Shown in pieces: positions 33,638 through 44,783 of a DNA stretch of 64,000 nucleotides (position 1 is the stretch's first letter; every line of letters starts with the position of its first letter). The stretch is from positions 1,752,996 through 1,816,995 of the forward strand of contig ONZJ01000002.1 of NCBI GenBank assembly GCA_900313005.1. Direction: 5' to 3'. The translations under genes and the position numbers were made by a program. Source of the stretch: Rhodobacteraceae bacterium EL129 (GTDB lineage: Bacteria; Pseudomonadota; Alphaproteobacteria; Rhodobacterales; Rhodobacteraceae). The notes under the pieces were generated by a model that did not search any database, was not told the DNA's origin, and saw only the letters and a list, made by a program, of their open reading frames with translations.

Positions 33638-35946
33638 GTCGTTTCGCGGACAGGCATTTGGCGCTGCACCGTTTCTGTCAATTCGGTCAAAGAAAACGGC
33701 TTTGGCAGAAAGACCGAATTCGGGATTTTTGACTGGCTGTCGCTGAAAGTTTCTTCGGCATATCCTGACATAAACACCACATGAACGTCCGGTCGGTTTG
33801 TCAAAGCCTCCTTGACCCAGCTTGGCCCGTCTTTGCCCGGCATGACGACATCTGACACGAAGATATCAATCTGTAAGTCTTTGTCTTGCAGCAGCTCAAG
33901 CGCATCTTCGGCCGATTCCGCCTCAAGCACGTTGAACCCGCGCAGCTGCAAGGCCCGGCTTGCGAAGGCCCGCACCGGGGCTTCATCTTCCACCAGCAAA
34001 ACAACGCCGTCGCTTTGAGATACAACAGGCTTTTCGATGGCCGGTTTGGGTTGCTTGCGTTCCACGGCTTCATAGGCCGGTAGGAGGATCTGGAATTCCG
34101 TGCCTTGATTGAGTTCACTATGTGCGAAGATAAAACCACCGGATTGTTTGACGATCCCGTAGGCGGTGGACAGCCCCAGGCCCGTCCCCTCGCCCGTGCG
34201 TTTGGTGGTAAAGAAAGGTTCAAACACTTTTTGCAACTTGTCCTTTGGGATGCCCATGCCCTCGTCGATGACCTTTATGGACACATACTGCCCCGGAGGG
34301 ACAACGGCGCGGTTGTAACGCAGGGGCTCCTCAAGCGTGATGTTCTCGGTCTTGATTTGGATTTTCCCACCCTTGGGCATGGCATCGCGCGCGTTGACCA
34401 CAAGATTGACAACCACCTGCTCCAATTGCCGCTTATCGGCTTTGACCTTCGACAGAATAGGATCATGGCTAAGCGACAGATCCATCTTTTCACCGACCAA
34501 ACGGTTCAGCAAATGGCCGAGATCTGATAACGTGTCCTGCAAATCCAGGATTTCGGGCCGCAATGTTTGCTTGCGTGAATATGCCAACAGCTGCCCCACC
34601 AAGGCCGCCGCGCGGTTGGCATTTTGATTGATTTGCGTTAGATCCGCAAAATCTGCATCGCCCTGATCATGACGCAACAACAGCAGATCACAATGCCCCG
34701 AGATTGCCGTGAGCAGATTGTTAAAATCATGCGCCACGCCGCCCGCCAACTGACCTATGGCCTGCATTTTTTGGCTTTGCACAAATTGCGCCTCGAGAGA
34801 TTTCAGCTTGGTCGCGTCATTCAATCCAGCAATCAGGACGGTTTCCCCGTCTTCCATTGCGCGATTCAGCGTCACCTGAGCAAAGATTTCCTTGTCCTCG
34901 CGTTTTATGCGCAGAATTTCAGAATGAGATGTGCCACGCCCGGCCGCCGCATCATCCAGCCAATCGGTGATCGAGCGCCCTAACCCTTCCATGAAATCAC
35001 CCAGAGTGGCCCCCTGACAGGCCGGCACACCCAACAAATCGCGCGCATGCCGGTTGGACAGTTGAATTTCACCGGTCCGGGCCAACTTCAGCAGGGGCAC
35101 AGGAAGTTCATCAAAAAACGCCCAGCCGTCAGGCTGGCTTTCGGTGGCCTCAACACCGGGTATCAAGAACACTTCGCGGCGTCCGGCGACGCCTTCCAAT
35201 TCAAGAGCGAAACATGACACGGCGCCCGAAGGCGTGTTAATGTCGTTCAGCTGCCCTGATCGCAGAGGCATCTTGGCGCAAATGCGATCCAAGCTACGCG
35301 CCCGTTCACCAATCAGATCGCGGGCTGCTGGATTCATGAACAATACGGCATCGTTTCGCCCCAGGGTGAACATGGGCAACGGCATGGGATCCGCAGTGCG
35401 TTGCGGCCCGTCTGCCGAACGCTCCACGCGCCAAAGAAACTGCGCTTCTCCGACCTTATGCACGGACAGACGCACATGGCCCTGACGTGTCACGATATCC
35501 TCAACCGCGGAACCCTTTGCCTCGGCACGGGTTTCAAGGCGAAACAGGATCGCGCCGGGGTTGGCCAGCGTCTTTTGCAAAGCGCCCGCAAGCGTGGTGG
35601 CATCCTTGGCTGAAAGAGACTTTTGAGCCGCTTTATTTGCAAACAAAATTGTGCCATCCGCCCCGGTCAGCAAACTGGCCGCAGGGTCATTTTGGATCAC
35701 ATCAGCGCAGAGGCTGACACCCGTCTGATCCACCGACTGGACAGAGCGCGCAGCAAGCATCGACCAACCTGCCACAAACAAGAGCGTCACCCCAACGGCC
35801 CAGACCGCCATATTCATCAAATCATTGGGGACAAAAAACCCGGCTGCGCCGCACGCAAGCGCCGCCAGTAAAATAAGGCCCACCTGGGGATGAAGCGATG
35901 CCGCTGCTTTGCCTGTTTCGCCTGTTGTACTGCTCGGGAATGCCAC
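33634..35946 (-). CDS. cckA: Hybrid histidine kinase CckA
   Basis: A 770-residue membrane sensor kinase. Two N-terminal TM helices lie at about residues 22-65. PAS-like domains follow to about residue 390. The HisKA box is GQLAGGVAHDFNNLLTAISG with the phospho-His. HATPase motifs are VVNLVVNARDAM and TGEGTGLGLSTAYGI. The C-terminal receiver has the phospho-Asp in IFVSDVVMPG. In alphaproteobacteria CckA passes phosphate through ChpT to CtrA. Start is GTG 35946 behind AAGAGGG. A perfect CtrA box lies 54 bases upstream, suggesting feedback from CtrA on its own kinase. chpT is outside the window. Confidence 0.95.
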   Translation of the reverse strand: MAFPSSTTGETGKAAASLHPQVGLILLAALACGAAGFFVPNDLMNMAVWAVGVTLLFVAGWSMLAARSVQSVDQTGVSLCADVIQNDPAASLLTGADGTILFANKAAQKSLSAKDATTLAGALQKTLANPGAILFRLETRAEAKGSAVEDIVTRQGHVRLSVHKVGEAQFLWRVERSADGPQRTADPMPLPMFTLGRNDAVLFMNPAARDLIGERARSLDRICAKMPLRSGQLNDINTPSGAVSCFALELEGVAGRREVFLIPGVEATESQPDGWAFFDELPVPLLKLARTGEIQLSNRHARDLLGVPACQGATLGDFMEGLGRSITDWLDDAAAGRGTSHSEILRIKREDKEIFAQVTLNRAMEDGETVLIAGLNDATKLKSLEAQFVQSQKMQAIGQLAGGVAHDFNNLLTAISGHCDLLLLRHDQGDADFADLTQINQNANRAAALVGQLLAYSRKQTLRPEILDLQDTLSDLGHLLNRLVGEKMDLSLSHDPILSKVKADKRQLEQVVVNLVVNARDAMPKGGKIQIKTENITLEEPLRYNRAVVPPGQYVSIKVIDEGMGIPKDKLQKVFEPFFTTKRTGEGTGLGLSTAYGIVKQSGGFIFAHSELNQGTEFQILLPAYEAVERKQPKPAIEKPVVSQSDGVVLLVEDEAPVRAFASRALQLRGFNVLEAESAEDALELLQDKDLQIDIFVSDVVMPGKDGPSWVKEALTNRPDVHVVFMSGYAEETFSDSQSKIPNSVFLPKPFSLTELTETVQRQMPVRETT

Positions 35947-35999
35947 AGTCTGCCCTCTTGGTTAACGTATCCGTCTGAGCCATTTCTGGAGGAAAAGAC

Positions 36000-36014
36000 T
36001 TAATCGAGATTTAA
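36000..36014 (-). promoter_or_regulatory. Perfect CtrA box upstream of cckA
   Basis: TTAA-TCGAGAT-TTAA is an exact TTAA-N7-TTAA match. A second TTAAC half-site occurs at 35962-35966. Both lie in the 103-base gap between the rsmB-like gene and cckA, which gives cckA its own promoter. Confidence 0.75.
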
Positions 36015-36049
36015 CGTCAGCCCAATTAGCACGTCAAGATTGTGCAGCA

Positions 36050-37222
36050 TCAAATACCCACACGTGTTAGGTGTGCCACAAAAAACCCATCGCCCGCAGG
36101 AGACACATTCCATTTGCGCGACTTCGCGCAAACCCATTCGGGATTCTGCGAGAGAAACTGATCAATTTGCAGCTCGTTTTCCTGACCAAACAGCGAACAG
36201 GTGGCATAGATCAAAGTGCCTTGCGGGCTGACCAATCGCGCCGCCTGGGCGAGAATCTGAGCTTGAACACTTCTCAATTCCTCCAACGCTTCGGGGGCAA
36301 GCAGCCATTTCGCCTGAGGCGTGCGCCGCCAAGTGCCGCTGCCCGAACACGGCACATCACACAAGACTACGTCAAAGGGGTCTTGTGACGCCAAGTCAGC
36401 CGTGTCGAGCTGCGTGATCTTGATCCCTGCACGGTTGGCCCGCTCTGGGATGTCCGTCATTCGCTGCGGCAAGGCATCATGGGCAAACCACTTCGCCTCG
36501 TGTTCAGCAGCCAGGGCCAGTGTTTTTCCACCGCCGCCGACGCAATAGTCCAGGACCCTGCCACCGGCTGGAACCGCCACTGTCTGCATCGCCGCCTGGC
36601 TTGAACCATCTTGCAGTTCAATCCACCCATCGCCGTAAACACTTGTGTTCTGCACCCGTGGCCCGCCGTGGGCGACACGCAGTGCGTTTGGGGAGATGTC
36701 ACAACGGTCTGCCTCGATTTGATCTTCGCTAAGCCTTGTAATGCATTGATCTAGCGTCGCTTTGCGAGAGTTCACCCTCAGCATGATTGGCGCCCGTTCG
36801 GTCAGCGTCTGTGCTGTCGACATCGCGTCCTCGTCAAGTGAGGCTTGGAACAGCGGGATCATCCAATCAGGCAGGTCCCACGCAGCCTGAGGGTCGGCGT
36901 TGGTGTCAGGGCTTTGGCGTTCGGCCACGGACAGCGGTTCGGGCGCGTGGCCTTGCCCCGAGAACACAGCCGACAGATCTGCGCCAGCTGCGCGGCAAGC
37001 TCCGATCATCAAACCTCGCCCGGTCAGAGCGCCCCCAAGGGCCGCAAAGGAGCGTCGGGACCGTAATGCCTCGTAGACATGATCCCGAACGGCGCGGCGG
37101 TCTTTGGATCCTGCGAATCGAGATCGACGCGCCCAATTCGTCAAACACTTCTCGGCCGGAGTGCCGGTCAGAACGTCATCCAGCACCTCAATCGCAGCTT
37201 GGACACGGGCGGCGGGTGTCAT
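36050..37222 (-). CDS. RsmB/NOP-family RNA (cytosine-5) methyltransferase
   Basis: A 390-residue SAM-dependent methyltransferase of the RsmB/Nop2 type. The SAM loop is DYCVGGGGKTLALA. The two catalytic cysteines are in DVPCSGSG and YATCSLFGQ. The N-terminal NusB-like domain (KCLTNWARRSRFAGSKDR) supports an RsmB-like 16S rRNA enzyme, but the target base is not proven. It follows guaB after 39 bases and is probably co-transcribed. Confidence 0.9.
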   Translation of the reverse strand: MTPAARVQAAIEVLDDVLTGTPAEKCLTNWARRSRFAGSKDRRAVRDHVYEALRSRRSFAALGGALTGRGLMIGACRAAGADLSAVFSGQGHAPEPLSVAERQSPDTNADPQAAWDLPDWMIPLFQASLDEDAMSTAQTLTERAPIMLRVNSRKATLDQCITRLSEDQIEADRCDISPNALRVAHGGPRVQNTSVYGDGWIELQDGSSQAAMQTVAVPAGGRVLDYCVGGGGKTLALAAEHEAKWFAHDALPQRMTDIPERANRAGIKITQLDTADLASQDPFDVVLCDVPCSGSGTWRRTPQAKWLLAPEALEELRSVQAQILAQAARLVSPQGTLIYATCSLFGQENELQIDQFLSQNPEWVCAKSRKWNVSPAGDGFFVAHLTRVGI

Positions 37223-37261
37223 TGCGGCACCTTAATAATATGGCTCAAGCCATTGATAAAA

Positions 37262-38896
<1,635 letters not shown>

Positions 38897-38960
38897 CGTG
38901 GCTGGACGGGGGCGATATTTCGCGGCACGGTCGTGGGGCAGATCTATATAGGGGGCGATC

Positions 38961-39923
38961 ATGGCGAAACACGGCTACGAGGCAGGACGGCTGAACCTGC
39001 CGTTTGTGGGGATCTCAACCTTTGGCAAGCGGCCTTACGTGGAAGATTGGGACAGCATCGAAGCGGATGTCGCCATCTTGGGGGCGCCGTTTGACTTTGG
39101 CACGCAGTGGCGCTCGGGCGCGCGATTTGGCCCTCGGGGGGTGCGCGAGGCCTCAACCCTCTTCAGCTTTGGGCATGCAGGTGCCTATGATCACGAAGAT
39201 GACGCGACCTATCTGCCAGGTGATGTAAGGATCGTGGATTTGGGGGACGCGGATATCGTGCATACGGACACGATGACGAGCCACGCCAACATTGAAACCG
39301 GCGTGCGGGCTGCCTTGAAAGCAGGCGCGCTGCCTGTGGTGATTGGCGGCGATCATTCGGTAAATATCCCATGTGTGAATGCCTTTGACGACCAGGGCGA
39401 CATTCACATCCTGCAAATTGACGCCCATCTGGACTTTGTCGATGAACGCCACGGAGTGCGCTACGGCCACGGCAACCCGATGCGCCGGGCGGCGGATAAG
39501 GACTATGTCACTGGCCTCACACAGCTGGGCATTCGCAACGTCAGCTCAACGGCCAAGGAAGGTTATGCGGATGCGCGGAAGATGGGATCAGACATCCTGT
39601 CAGTACGGCAAGTGCGCAAGCTCGGCCCCGAGGCCACTGTGGAACGTATCCCTGAGGGTGCACGTCTCTACATCACAATCGACATTGACGCTTTCTGTCC
39701 TTCAATTGCCCCCGGCACAGGGACACCTAGCCACGGCGGGTTTCTCTACTATGACGTGCTGGAGATCCTGCAACTGGTGGCGCAACGGCACGAGGTGGTG
39801 GGGATTGATCTGGTCGAGGTGGCCCCGGATTATGACCAAAGCGGTACAACCTCAATCCTGGCGGCTCAGGTATTGCTAAATCTGCTGGGGTTCATCTTTC
39901 ACGCGAAATCCCAGAGAAGTTAA
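38961..39923 (+). CDS. speB: Agmatinase-family ureohydrolase SpeB
   Basis: A 320-residue manganese enzyme of the arginase/agmatinase fold, probably hydrolysing agmatine or a related guanidino compound to putrescine-type amines and urea. Metal motifs: GGDHS, IDAHLDF, and TIDIDAF. The usual DP after the third motif reads [15 protein letters not shown], so one signature Asp is Cys; the metal-binding Asp pair is intact. Substrate assignment is by family only. Its stop overlaps that of convergent yidD by four bases. Confidence 0.88.
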   Translation: MAKHGYEAGRLNLPFVGISTFGKRPYVEDWDSIEADVAILGAPFDFGTQWRSGARFGPRGVREASTLFSFGHAGAYDHEDDATYLPGDVRIVDLGDADIVHTDTMTSHANIETGVRAALKAGALPVVIGGDHSVNIPCVNAFDDQGDIHILQIDAHLDFVDERHGVRYGHGNPMRRAADKDYVTGLTQLGIRNVSSTAKEGYADARKMGSDILSVRQVRKLGPEATVERIPEGARLYITIDIDAFCPSIAPGTGTPSHGGFLYYDVLEILQLVAQRHEVVGIDLVEVAPDYDQSGTTSILAAQVLLNLLGFIFHAKSQRS

Positions 39924-40156
39924 AGCGTATCTTTCTTTTCCGGCACCGGGTCATACCCACTTTTGCCCCAGGGATGGCAACGAAAGATACGCCGTGCCGC
40001 CAGCCAGCCGCCTTTGAGGCCGCCATGGCGTTGTAGCGCCTCCATCGCATAAACGCTGCAGGTGGGTTGGTACCGGCAATTGTGGCCCACCCAGGGCGAA
40101 AAGATCAACCGATACGCGCGAACAGGCAATGACAGGATATAGGCCAGCGGGGTCAT
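39920..40156 (-). CDS. yidD: Membrane protein insertion efficiency factor YidD
   Basis: A 78-residue amphipathic membrane-associated protein assisting YidC-dependent insertion. Hallmarks: [20 protein letters not shown] with two cysteines, YAMEAL, and [21 protein letters not shown] 40156 overlaps the rnpA stop by four bases. Part of the conserved rpmH-rnpA-yidD order; yidC itself is not seen. Confidence 0.96.
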   Translation of the reverse strand: MTPLAYILSLPVRAYRLIFSPWVGHNCRYQPTCSVYAMEALQRHGGLKGGWLAARRIFRCHPWGKSGYDPVPEKKDTL

Positions 40157-40545
40157 GTGTGCAGCTTGCGCAGGGCATAGCGCAAATCACGAAGGAGTTG
40201 ATCGAAGGGGGCATCAACCGTCGCGCCGTGCTTTCCGATCAGCACGTAGTCCCAGCCGGGTTTCGCCATCTCAGGTAAAACAACCCGGGCCGCTTCACGC
40301 AGGCGGCGCTTGGCACGGTTGCGCATCACGGCGTTGCCAACTTTCTTGGAACAGGTGAAGCCGATGTTTGCAACAGGATCGTCATCGTCCCGGTTGCGCG
40401 CTTGCACCAGCATCGAAGAGGTGCCTTGCCGCCGGCCTCGGGCTGTGGCCAGGAACTGAGGCCGGGTCTTCATGACCTTTAAGCAAAGCGAAGCCGCCGG
40501 GGGCGTCGTCCCCGCTTGATCTTCGGGGGCCTCCGGCGGCGTCAT
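40153..40545 (-). CDS. rnpA: Ribonuclease P protein component RnpA
   Basis: Protein subunit of RNase P, which matures tRNA 5' ends. It has 130 residues with the central RNA-binding motif [20 protein letters not shown]. The proline-rich N-terminal extension ([12 protein letters not shown]) lies ahead of the conserved fold, and a start at ATG 40473 is possible. It lies 33 bases after rpmH. Confidence 0.95.
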   Translation of the reverse strand: MTPPEAPEDQAGTTPPAASLCLKVMKTRPQFLATARGRRQGTSSMLVQARNRDDDDPVANIGFTCSKKVGNAVMRNRAKRRLREAARVVLPEMAKPGWDYVLIGKHGATVDAPFDQLLRDLRYALRKLHT

Positions 40546-40578
40546 ATCGCTTTACCTGTAAAGTAAGTGCTGGAGGGC

Positions 40579-40713
40579 TTACGCGCTCAGCGACTTACGG
40601 CCACGCGCACGGCGGGCGTTAAGGATCTTGCGGCCGGCCTTAGTGGCCATGCGCGCACGGAAACCATGGCGGCGTTTGCGAACCAGGTTCGATGGTTGAA
40701 AGGTGCGTTTCAT
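40579..40713 (-). CDS. rpmH: 50S ribosomal protein L34
   Basis: A 44-residue basic ribosomal protein. It begins [20 protein letters not shown] and ends [13 protein letters not shown] 40713 is the start. A near-consensus promoter is 73 bases upstream. Confidence 0.98.
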
Positions 40714-40785
40714 CGCTCCGTCTCCGGTATCTGTGGGGGCAGTGCCAAGGAATCGCACCGAACCCGTATGTGTTACGAAGCCCGG

Positions 40786-40814
40786 TCTATAGACAGGCCC
40801 GGACCCCAAGTCAA
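40786..40814 (-). promoter_or_regulatory. Sigma-70-type promoter of rpmH-rnpA-yidD
   Basis: On the minus strand TTGACT and TATAGA are separated by exactly 17 bases. The position, 73 bases ahead of rpmH, suits a strong housekeeping promoter for the ribosomal operon. Confidence 0.75.
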
Positions 40815-40998
40815 ACCGTACCAAGGCGTTTTGCAACAAAAACCGTGGCCTGTCGCCCACAGAATGTTACAAAGTCAGACAATCCGGGCAAAAGCGATGC
40901 CAAATCCATCACCCGCGATCACTGGCCCGTGAGGGCTGTAGCAATACTGCGCATTCTCCAGCATCTAAAGGGCAACGCAAATCAAACCGGATAGACCC

Positions 40999-41730
40999 AT
41001 GGAAGATGTACAACCCGATCGCAAGCCTGGCCTTTTGCGCCACGCCCCTCTTGCGGCGATCCTGCTGGCGGCTGTTGTGGGGTATTTCACCCTTGGCGAC
41101 TACCTGAGCTTTGACACGCTGCGCGACAACCGCGAGGCTTTACTGGAGTACCGCGACAGCAACTACCTATCTCTGGTGGGCATTTTCATCGCCATCTATT
41201 TCGTGATCGTCGCCTTTTCGTTGCCCGGCGCGGCCGTGGCGTCGGTCACGGGCGGGTTTTTGTTTGGTCTGGCGTTGGGCACCGTATTCAACGTCACGGC
41301 TGCCACACTGGGTGCTGTTGCAATTTTCCAGGCCGCTCGATGGGGTTTGGGCAAAACACTGGCGGCCAAAATGGACGCATCGGACGGCAGCTTGAAGAAA
41401 TTGAAAGACGGGCTTGAAGAGCATGAAATTAGTGTTCTTTTCCTTCTCCGCCTTGTTCCTGCCGTGCCTTTTTTCGTCGCAAACCTGCTGCCAGCCCTGG
41501 TGGGTGTGAAGTTTCGAAACTTCCTCTTCACCACCGTATTGGGCATCATTCCCGGGGCCATCGTCTTTACCTGGATCGGTGTGGGCTTGGGCGAAGTGTT
41601 TGACCGCGGCGAAAGCCCTGATCTGAGCCTGCTGTGGGAGCCGCAAATCATCGGGCCGATCCTGGGACTGTGCGTCCTTGCCGCCCTGCCCATCGCCATC
41701 AAGACCCTGACGGGCAAGAAGGACATCTGA
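40999..41730 (+). CDS. TVP38/TMEM64-family (VTT domain) membrane protein
   Basis: A 243-residue polytopic protein with about six hydrophobic segments. The VTT/DedA-like core has FSLPGAAVASVTGGFLFG and LLRLVPAVPFFVANLLPAL with the conserved FRNFLFTTVLGIIPG. Family members are proposed lipid scramblases or transporters; substrate unknown. It is followed after three bases by a flavoprotein disulfide oxidoreductase, a pairing known from many proteobacteria. Confidence 0.9.
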   Translation: MEDVQPDRKPGLLRHAPLAAILLAAVVGYFTLGDYLSFDTLRDNREALLEYRDSNYLSLVGIFIAIYFVIVAFSLPGAAVASVTGGFLFGLALGTVFNVTAATLGAVAIFQAARWGLGKTLAAKMDASDGSLKKLKDGLEEHEISVLFLLRLVPAVPFFVANLLPALVGVKFRNFLFTTVLGIIPGAIVFTWIGVGLGEVFDRGESPDLSLLWEPQIIGPILGLCVLAALPIAIKTLTGKKDI

Positions 41731-41733
41731 GCT

Positions 41734-43152
41734 ATGAATGAGTTGAAAACAGACGTGTTGGTCATCGGGGGTGGCTCGGGCGGCTTGTCCGTCGCCGCAG
41801 GAGCAGTACAGATGGGCGCAAGCGTGATCTTGCTGGAAGGCCACAAGATGGGCGGCGATTGCCTGAACTATGGCTGCGTGCCCTCAAAGGCGTTGATTGC
41901 TAGCGGGAAAGCAGCCCATGCGCAGGCGCATTCTGCCAAATACGGCGTGGCCGATGTCAAACCCAAGGTCGATTATGCCGCCGCCAAGGATCATGTGGCA
42001 GATGTAATTGCTCAAATCGAGCCGGTGGACAGCCCCGAACGGTTCGAAGGCCTCGGCGTGACGGTCATTCAAGAATACGGCCATTTCATCTCAGACACCC
42101 AAGTGCAGGCCGGCGACAATGTCATCACCGCGCGCCGGGTGATCATCGCAACGGGCTCCTCGCCCTTTGTGCCGCCCATACCTGGGTTGGACCAAGTTCC
42201 ATATGAAACCAACGAAACCCTGTTTGAGCTGCGCGAACAACCAAAACACCTGCTGATCGTGGGCGGTGGCCCCATTGGAATGGAAATGGCGCAAGCGCAT
42301 CTGCGATTGGGCAGCAAGGTAACAGTGATCGAAGGCATGAAAGCCCTGGGCAATGATGATCCAGAAATGGCTGCAGTCGTGCTGGACAACCTGCGCGCAG
42401 AGGGGCTGGAGATCGCCGAAGATGCCATGGCCTCGGAAATTCGTGGCAAAGCGGGTGCGATTGAGATCGAAGCCAAGGATGGCCGTATCTTCAAAGGCAC
42501 GCATCTGCTGATGGCCGTGGGGCGCAAATCCAACATCGACAAGCTGAACCTTGAAGCCGCAGGCATTGAAACCACCCGCCGTGGGATCAAGGTGGACGCC
42601 AGCATGAAAACAACCAACCGCCGCGCCTATGCCATTGGCGATGTTGCGGGTGGGCTGCAGTTTACCCATGTGGCGGGTTATCATGCAGGCGTGATCATCC
42701 GTTCGGCACTTTTTGGCCTACCATCCAAGCAGCGCACCGATCACATCCCCTGGGCCACCTACACGGACCCCGAACTGGCGCAGGTGGGTATGACCGAAGT
42801 GCAGGCGCAAGAAGCCCATGGCGACAAGCTGGAGGTGGTGCGGTTTCACTATGAACACAATGACCGTGCCATTGCCGAGCGCAAAACGAAGGGCCTAATC
42901 AAGCTGATGGTGGTCAAAGGCCGCCCCGTCGGGGCCTCTATTGCCGGGTATCAGGCGGGCGAGCTGATCAACCTCTGGGCGCTGGCACTGGCCAATAAAA
43001 TGAAGATGAGCCAGATCGCCGCCATGGTGGCCCCCTACCCTACAATCGGAGAGATCAACAAACGCGCCGCTGGGGCCTATTTCTCGCCACGCTTGTTTGA
43101 TAGTCCTTGGGTCAAACGGGTGGTTGGCTTTGTGCAACGCTGGCTGCCGTAA
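41734..43152 (+). CDS. FAD-dependent pyridine nucleotide-disulfide oxidoreductase
   Basis: A 472-residue class I flavoprotein related to dihydrolipoamide dehydrogenase and mercuric reductase. FAD motif VIGGGSGGLSVAAGA. The redox disulfide is GGDCLNYGCVPSKAL. The NAD(P) loop is IVGGGPIGMEMAQAH. A second FAD motif, YAIGDVAGGLQFTHVA, precedes the dimerisation domain. There is no N-terminal lipoyl or HMA domain and no 2-oxo acid dehydrogenase or mer genes nearby. The substrate is open. Confidence 0.9.
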   Translation: MNELKTDVLVIGGGSGGLSVAAGAVQMGASVILLEGHKMGGDCLNYGCVPSKALIASGKAAHAQAHSAKYGVADVKPKVDYAAAKDHVADVIAQIEPVDSPERFEGLGVTVIQEYGHFISDTQVQAGDNVITARRVIIATGSSPFVPPIPGLDQVPYETNETLFELREQPKHLLIVGGGPIGMEMAQAHLRLGSKVTVIEGMKALGNDDPEMAAVVLDNLRAEGLEIAEDAMASEIRGKAGAIEIEAKDGRIFKGTHLLMAVGRKSNIDKLNLEAAGIETTRRGIKVDASMKTTNRRAYAIGDVAGGLQFTHVAGYHAGVIIRSALFGLPSKQRTDHIPWATYTDPELAQVGMTEVQAQEAHGDKLEVVRFHYEHNDRAIAERKTKGLIKLMVVKGRPVGASIAGYQAGELINLWALALANKMKMSQIAAMVAPYPTIGEINKRAAGAYFSPRLFDSPWVKRVVGFVQRWLP

Positions 43153-43173
43153 CCTCATATTGGTGTAGCTGAA

Positions 43174-44565
43174 ATGCTCAACACTCTCTCTGGCCGTTTC
43201 CTGATCCTGACAGCTGTCTTCGTGATGTTGGCCGAAGTACTGATCTTTGTGCCCTCGATCGCGCGCTACCGCGAAGATTTCCTGATGGATCGGCTGGAAC
43301 GCGCGCAAATCGCGTCGCTAGCCCTGCTGGCCGACGATATGATCGACCAGTCTGTCCAAGAGGAGCTCTTGGACAACGCAGGTGTCTTCAACGTGGTGTT
43401 GCGCCGCGATGAAGCCCGCCAGCTGGTACTTTCAGCGCCCATGCCCTCGCCCATCGTGGATACGTTTGATTTGCGCGATGCCAGTGCCGTGGATCTGATC
43501 GGCGATGCCATGGCGCGGCTAGCCGAGCCAGAAAGGGAAGTGATCCGGGTCATCGGTGATCCTACCAACATGAGTGGATTGTTGATCGAAGTCACGTTGG
43601 AGACCTCGGAGTTGCGCGATGCCATGATCGACTACGGCCTGCGCATTTTGGTACTGTCGGCGGTTATCTCTCTGATAACGGCGGTGATGCTGAACCTCGC
43701 GGTGCGCCGGGTGCTGGTGCGTCCGATCAAGCGCGTTGTCGGGCACATGAAATCCTACGCCGCGTCCCCCGAGGATGCCCGTCTGGTCATTGAACCCAAC
43801 TCCAACCTGCGCGAAATCCGCGAAGCCGAGGAAAGCCTGCAAAACCTGCAAACCCAGCTGACCTCGGCGCTAAAGCAAAAAGAACGCCTGGCGCAGTTGG
43901 GATCCGCCGTGGCCAAGGTCAGCCACGATCTGCGCAATATTCTGACCTCCGCACAGTTGTTCACTGACCGAATTGAAATGTCAGAGGATCCCACGGTCTC
44001 TCGACTTGCGCCCAAGCTCGTGAACTCAATCACCCGAGCGGTTCATCTGTGTGAAAGCACCTTGGCCTTTGGCAAAGCTGAAGAGCCCTCACCGACCCTC
44101 AGCGTCTTTACGCTGGAGGATATTGTGCATGATGTGATTGAGAGCGAACGGTTGTCCGTGGGGGAACATGATCTGAGTTACGCCGTCGACATTCCGCCGG
44201 GTTTGGCCATTCGCGGCGATTCCGAGCAGCTTTACCGCGCCATCTTGAACCTTGCCCGCAATGCGCGACAGGCGATCACCGGCACGGGAAACCCCGGCGA
44301 AATTAGTGTCTCGGCATCGGATCAACCCGATGCCTGGATGATCTATGTCTCCGACACAGGCCCCGGCCTGCCCCCCAAGGCGCAAGAGCATCTGTTCACT
44401 CCGTTTCAGGGCGGCACCACGCGTGGAGGGACCGGTTTGGGGCTGTCCATTGCAATGGAACTGGTGCGCGGTCACGGCGGCGCGCTCACCTTGGATGAAA
44501 CGGGGCCGCAAGGCACCCGGTTCCAGATTTCGCTGCCCAAAGGTGATGTTCAACCACCCGCGTAA
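43174..44565 (+). CDS. Sensor histidine kinase, no cognate regulator nearby
   Basis: A 463-residue membrane kinase. Two TM helices (about residues 7-28 and 158-180) flank a periplasmic sensor domain. A HAMP-like linker (RRVLVRPIKRVVGHM) follows. The HisKA box is AKVSHDLRNILTSAQ. N, G1 and G2 boxes: NLARNARQAI, VSDTGPGLPP, GGTGLGLSIAM. The closing upstream gene ends 21 bases before, so it may belong to the same operon. No response regulator is adjacent. Confidence 0.92.
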   Translation: MLNTLSGRFLILTAVFVMLAEVLIFVPSIARYREDFLMDRLERAQIASLALLADDMIDQSVQEELLDNAGVFNVVLRRDEARQLVLSAPMPSPIVDTFDLRDASAVDLIGDAMARLAEPEREVIRVIGDPTNMSGLLIEVTLETSELRDAMIDYGLRILVLSAVISLITAVMLNLAVRRVLVRPIKRVVGHMKSYAASPEDARLVIEPNSNLREIREAEESLQNLQTQLTSALKQKERLAQLGSAVAKVSHDLRNILTSAQLFTDRIEMSEDPTVSRLAPKLVNSITRAVHLCESTLAFGKAEEPSPTLSVFTLEDIVHDVIESERLSVGEHDLSYAVDIPPGLAIRGDSEQLYRAILNLARNARQAITGTGNPGEISVSASDQPDAWMIYVSDTGPGLPPKAQEHLFTPFQGGTTRGGTGLGLSIAMELVRGHGGALTLDETGPQGTRFQISLPKGDVQPPA

Positions 44566-44582
44566 ATTCTGGAGCTTGCCTC

Positions 44583-44611
44583 TTGCAAAGCGTCACGGGG
44601 CAGGCTAGATG
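44583..44611 (+). promoter_or_regulatory. Promoter of tRNA-Arg
   Basis: TTGCAA and TAGATG are spaced by 17 bases, and the tRNA begins 11 bases after the -10 element. The spacing fits a sigma-70 promoter. Confidence 0.6.
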
Positions 44612-44621
44612 CAGCGGCAAC

Positions 44622-44698
44622 GGACCGATAGCTCAGCTGGATAGAGTACCTGACTACGAATCAGGGGGTCGGGGGTTCGAATCCTCCTCGGTCCGCCA
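44622..44698 (+). tRNA. tRNA-Arg (anticodon ACG)
   Basis: A 77-base cloverleaf. Acceptor stem GGACCGA pairs with TCGGTCC. The anticodon stem CCTGA/TCAGG holds loop CTACGAA with anticodon ACG. The T arm contains GGTTCGAATCC, and CCA is encoded. A34 would be deaminated to inosine by TadA. It stands at the left edge of an accessory segment that contains a tyrosine recombinase, a common integration setting, although no duplicated tRNA 3' end was found in the window. Confidence 0.98.
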
Positions 44699-44783
44699 CC
44701 TCTCAAACGTAAGACGTCAGACGAATTTGACTTTCGCGTCAGTAATTGACCTTTTCCGCAAGAACCGGGCGTACTTGCAACAT

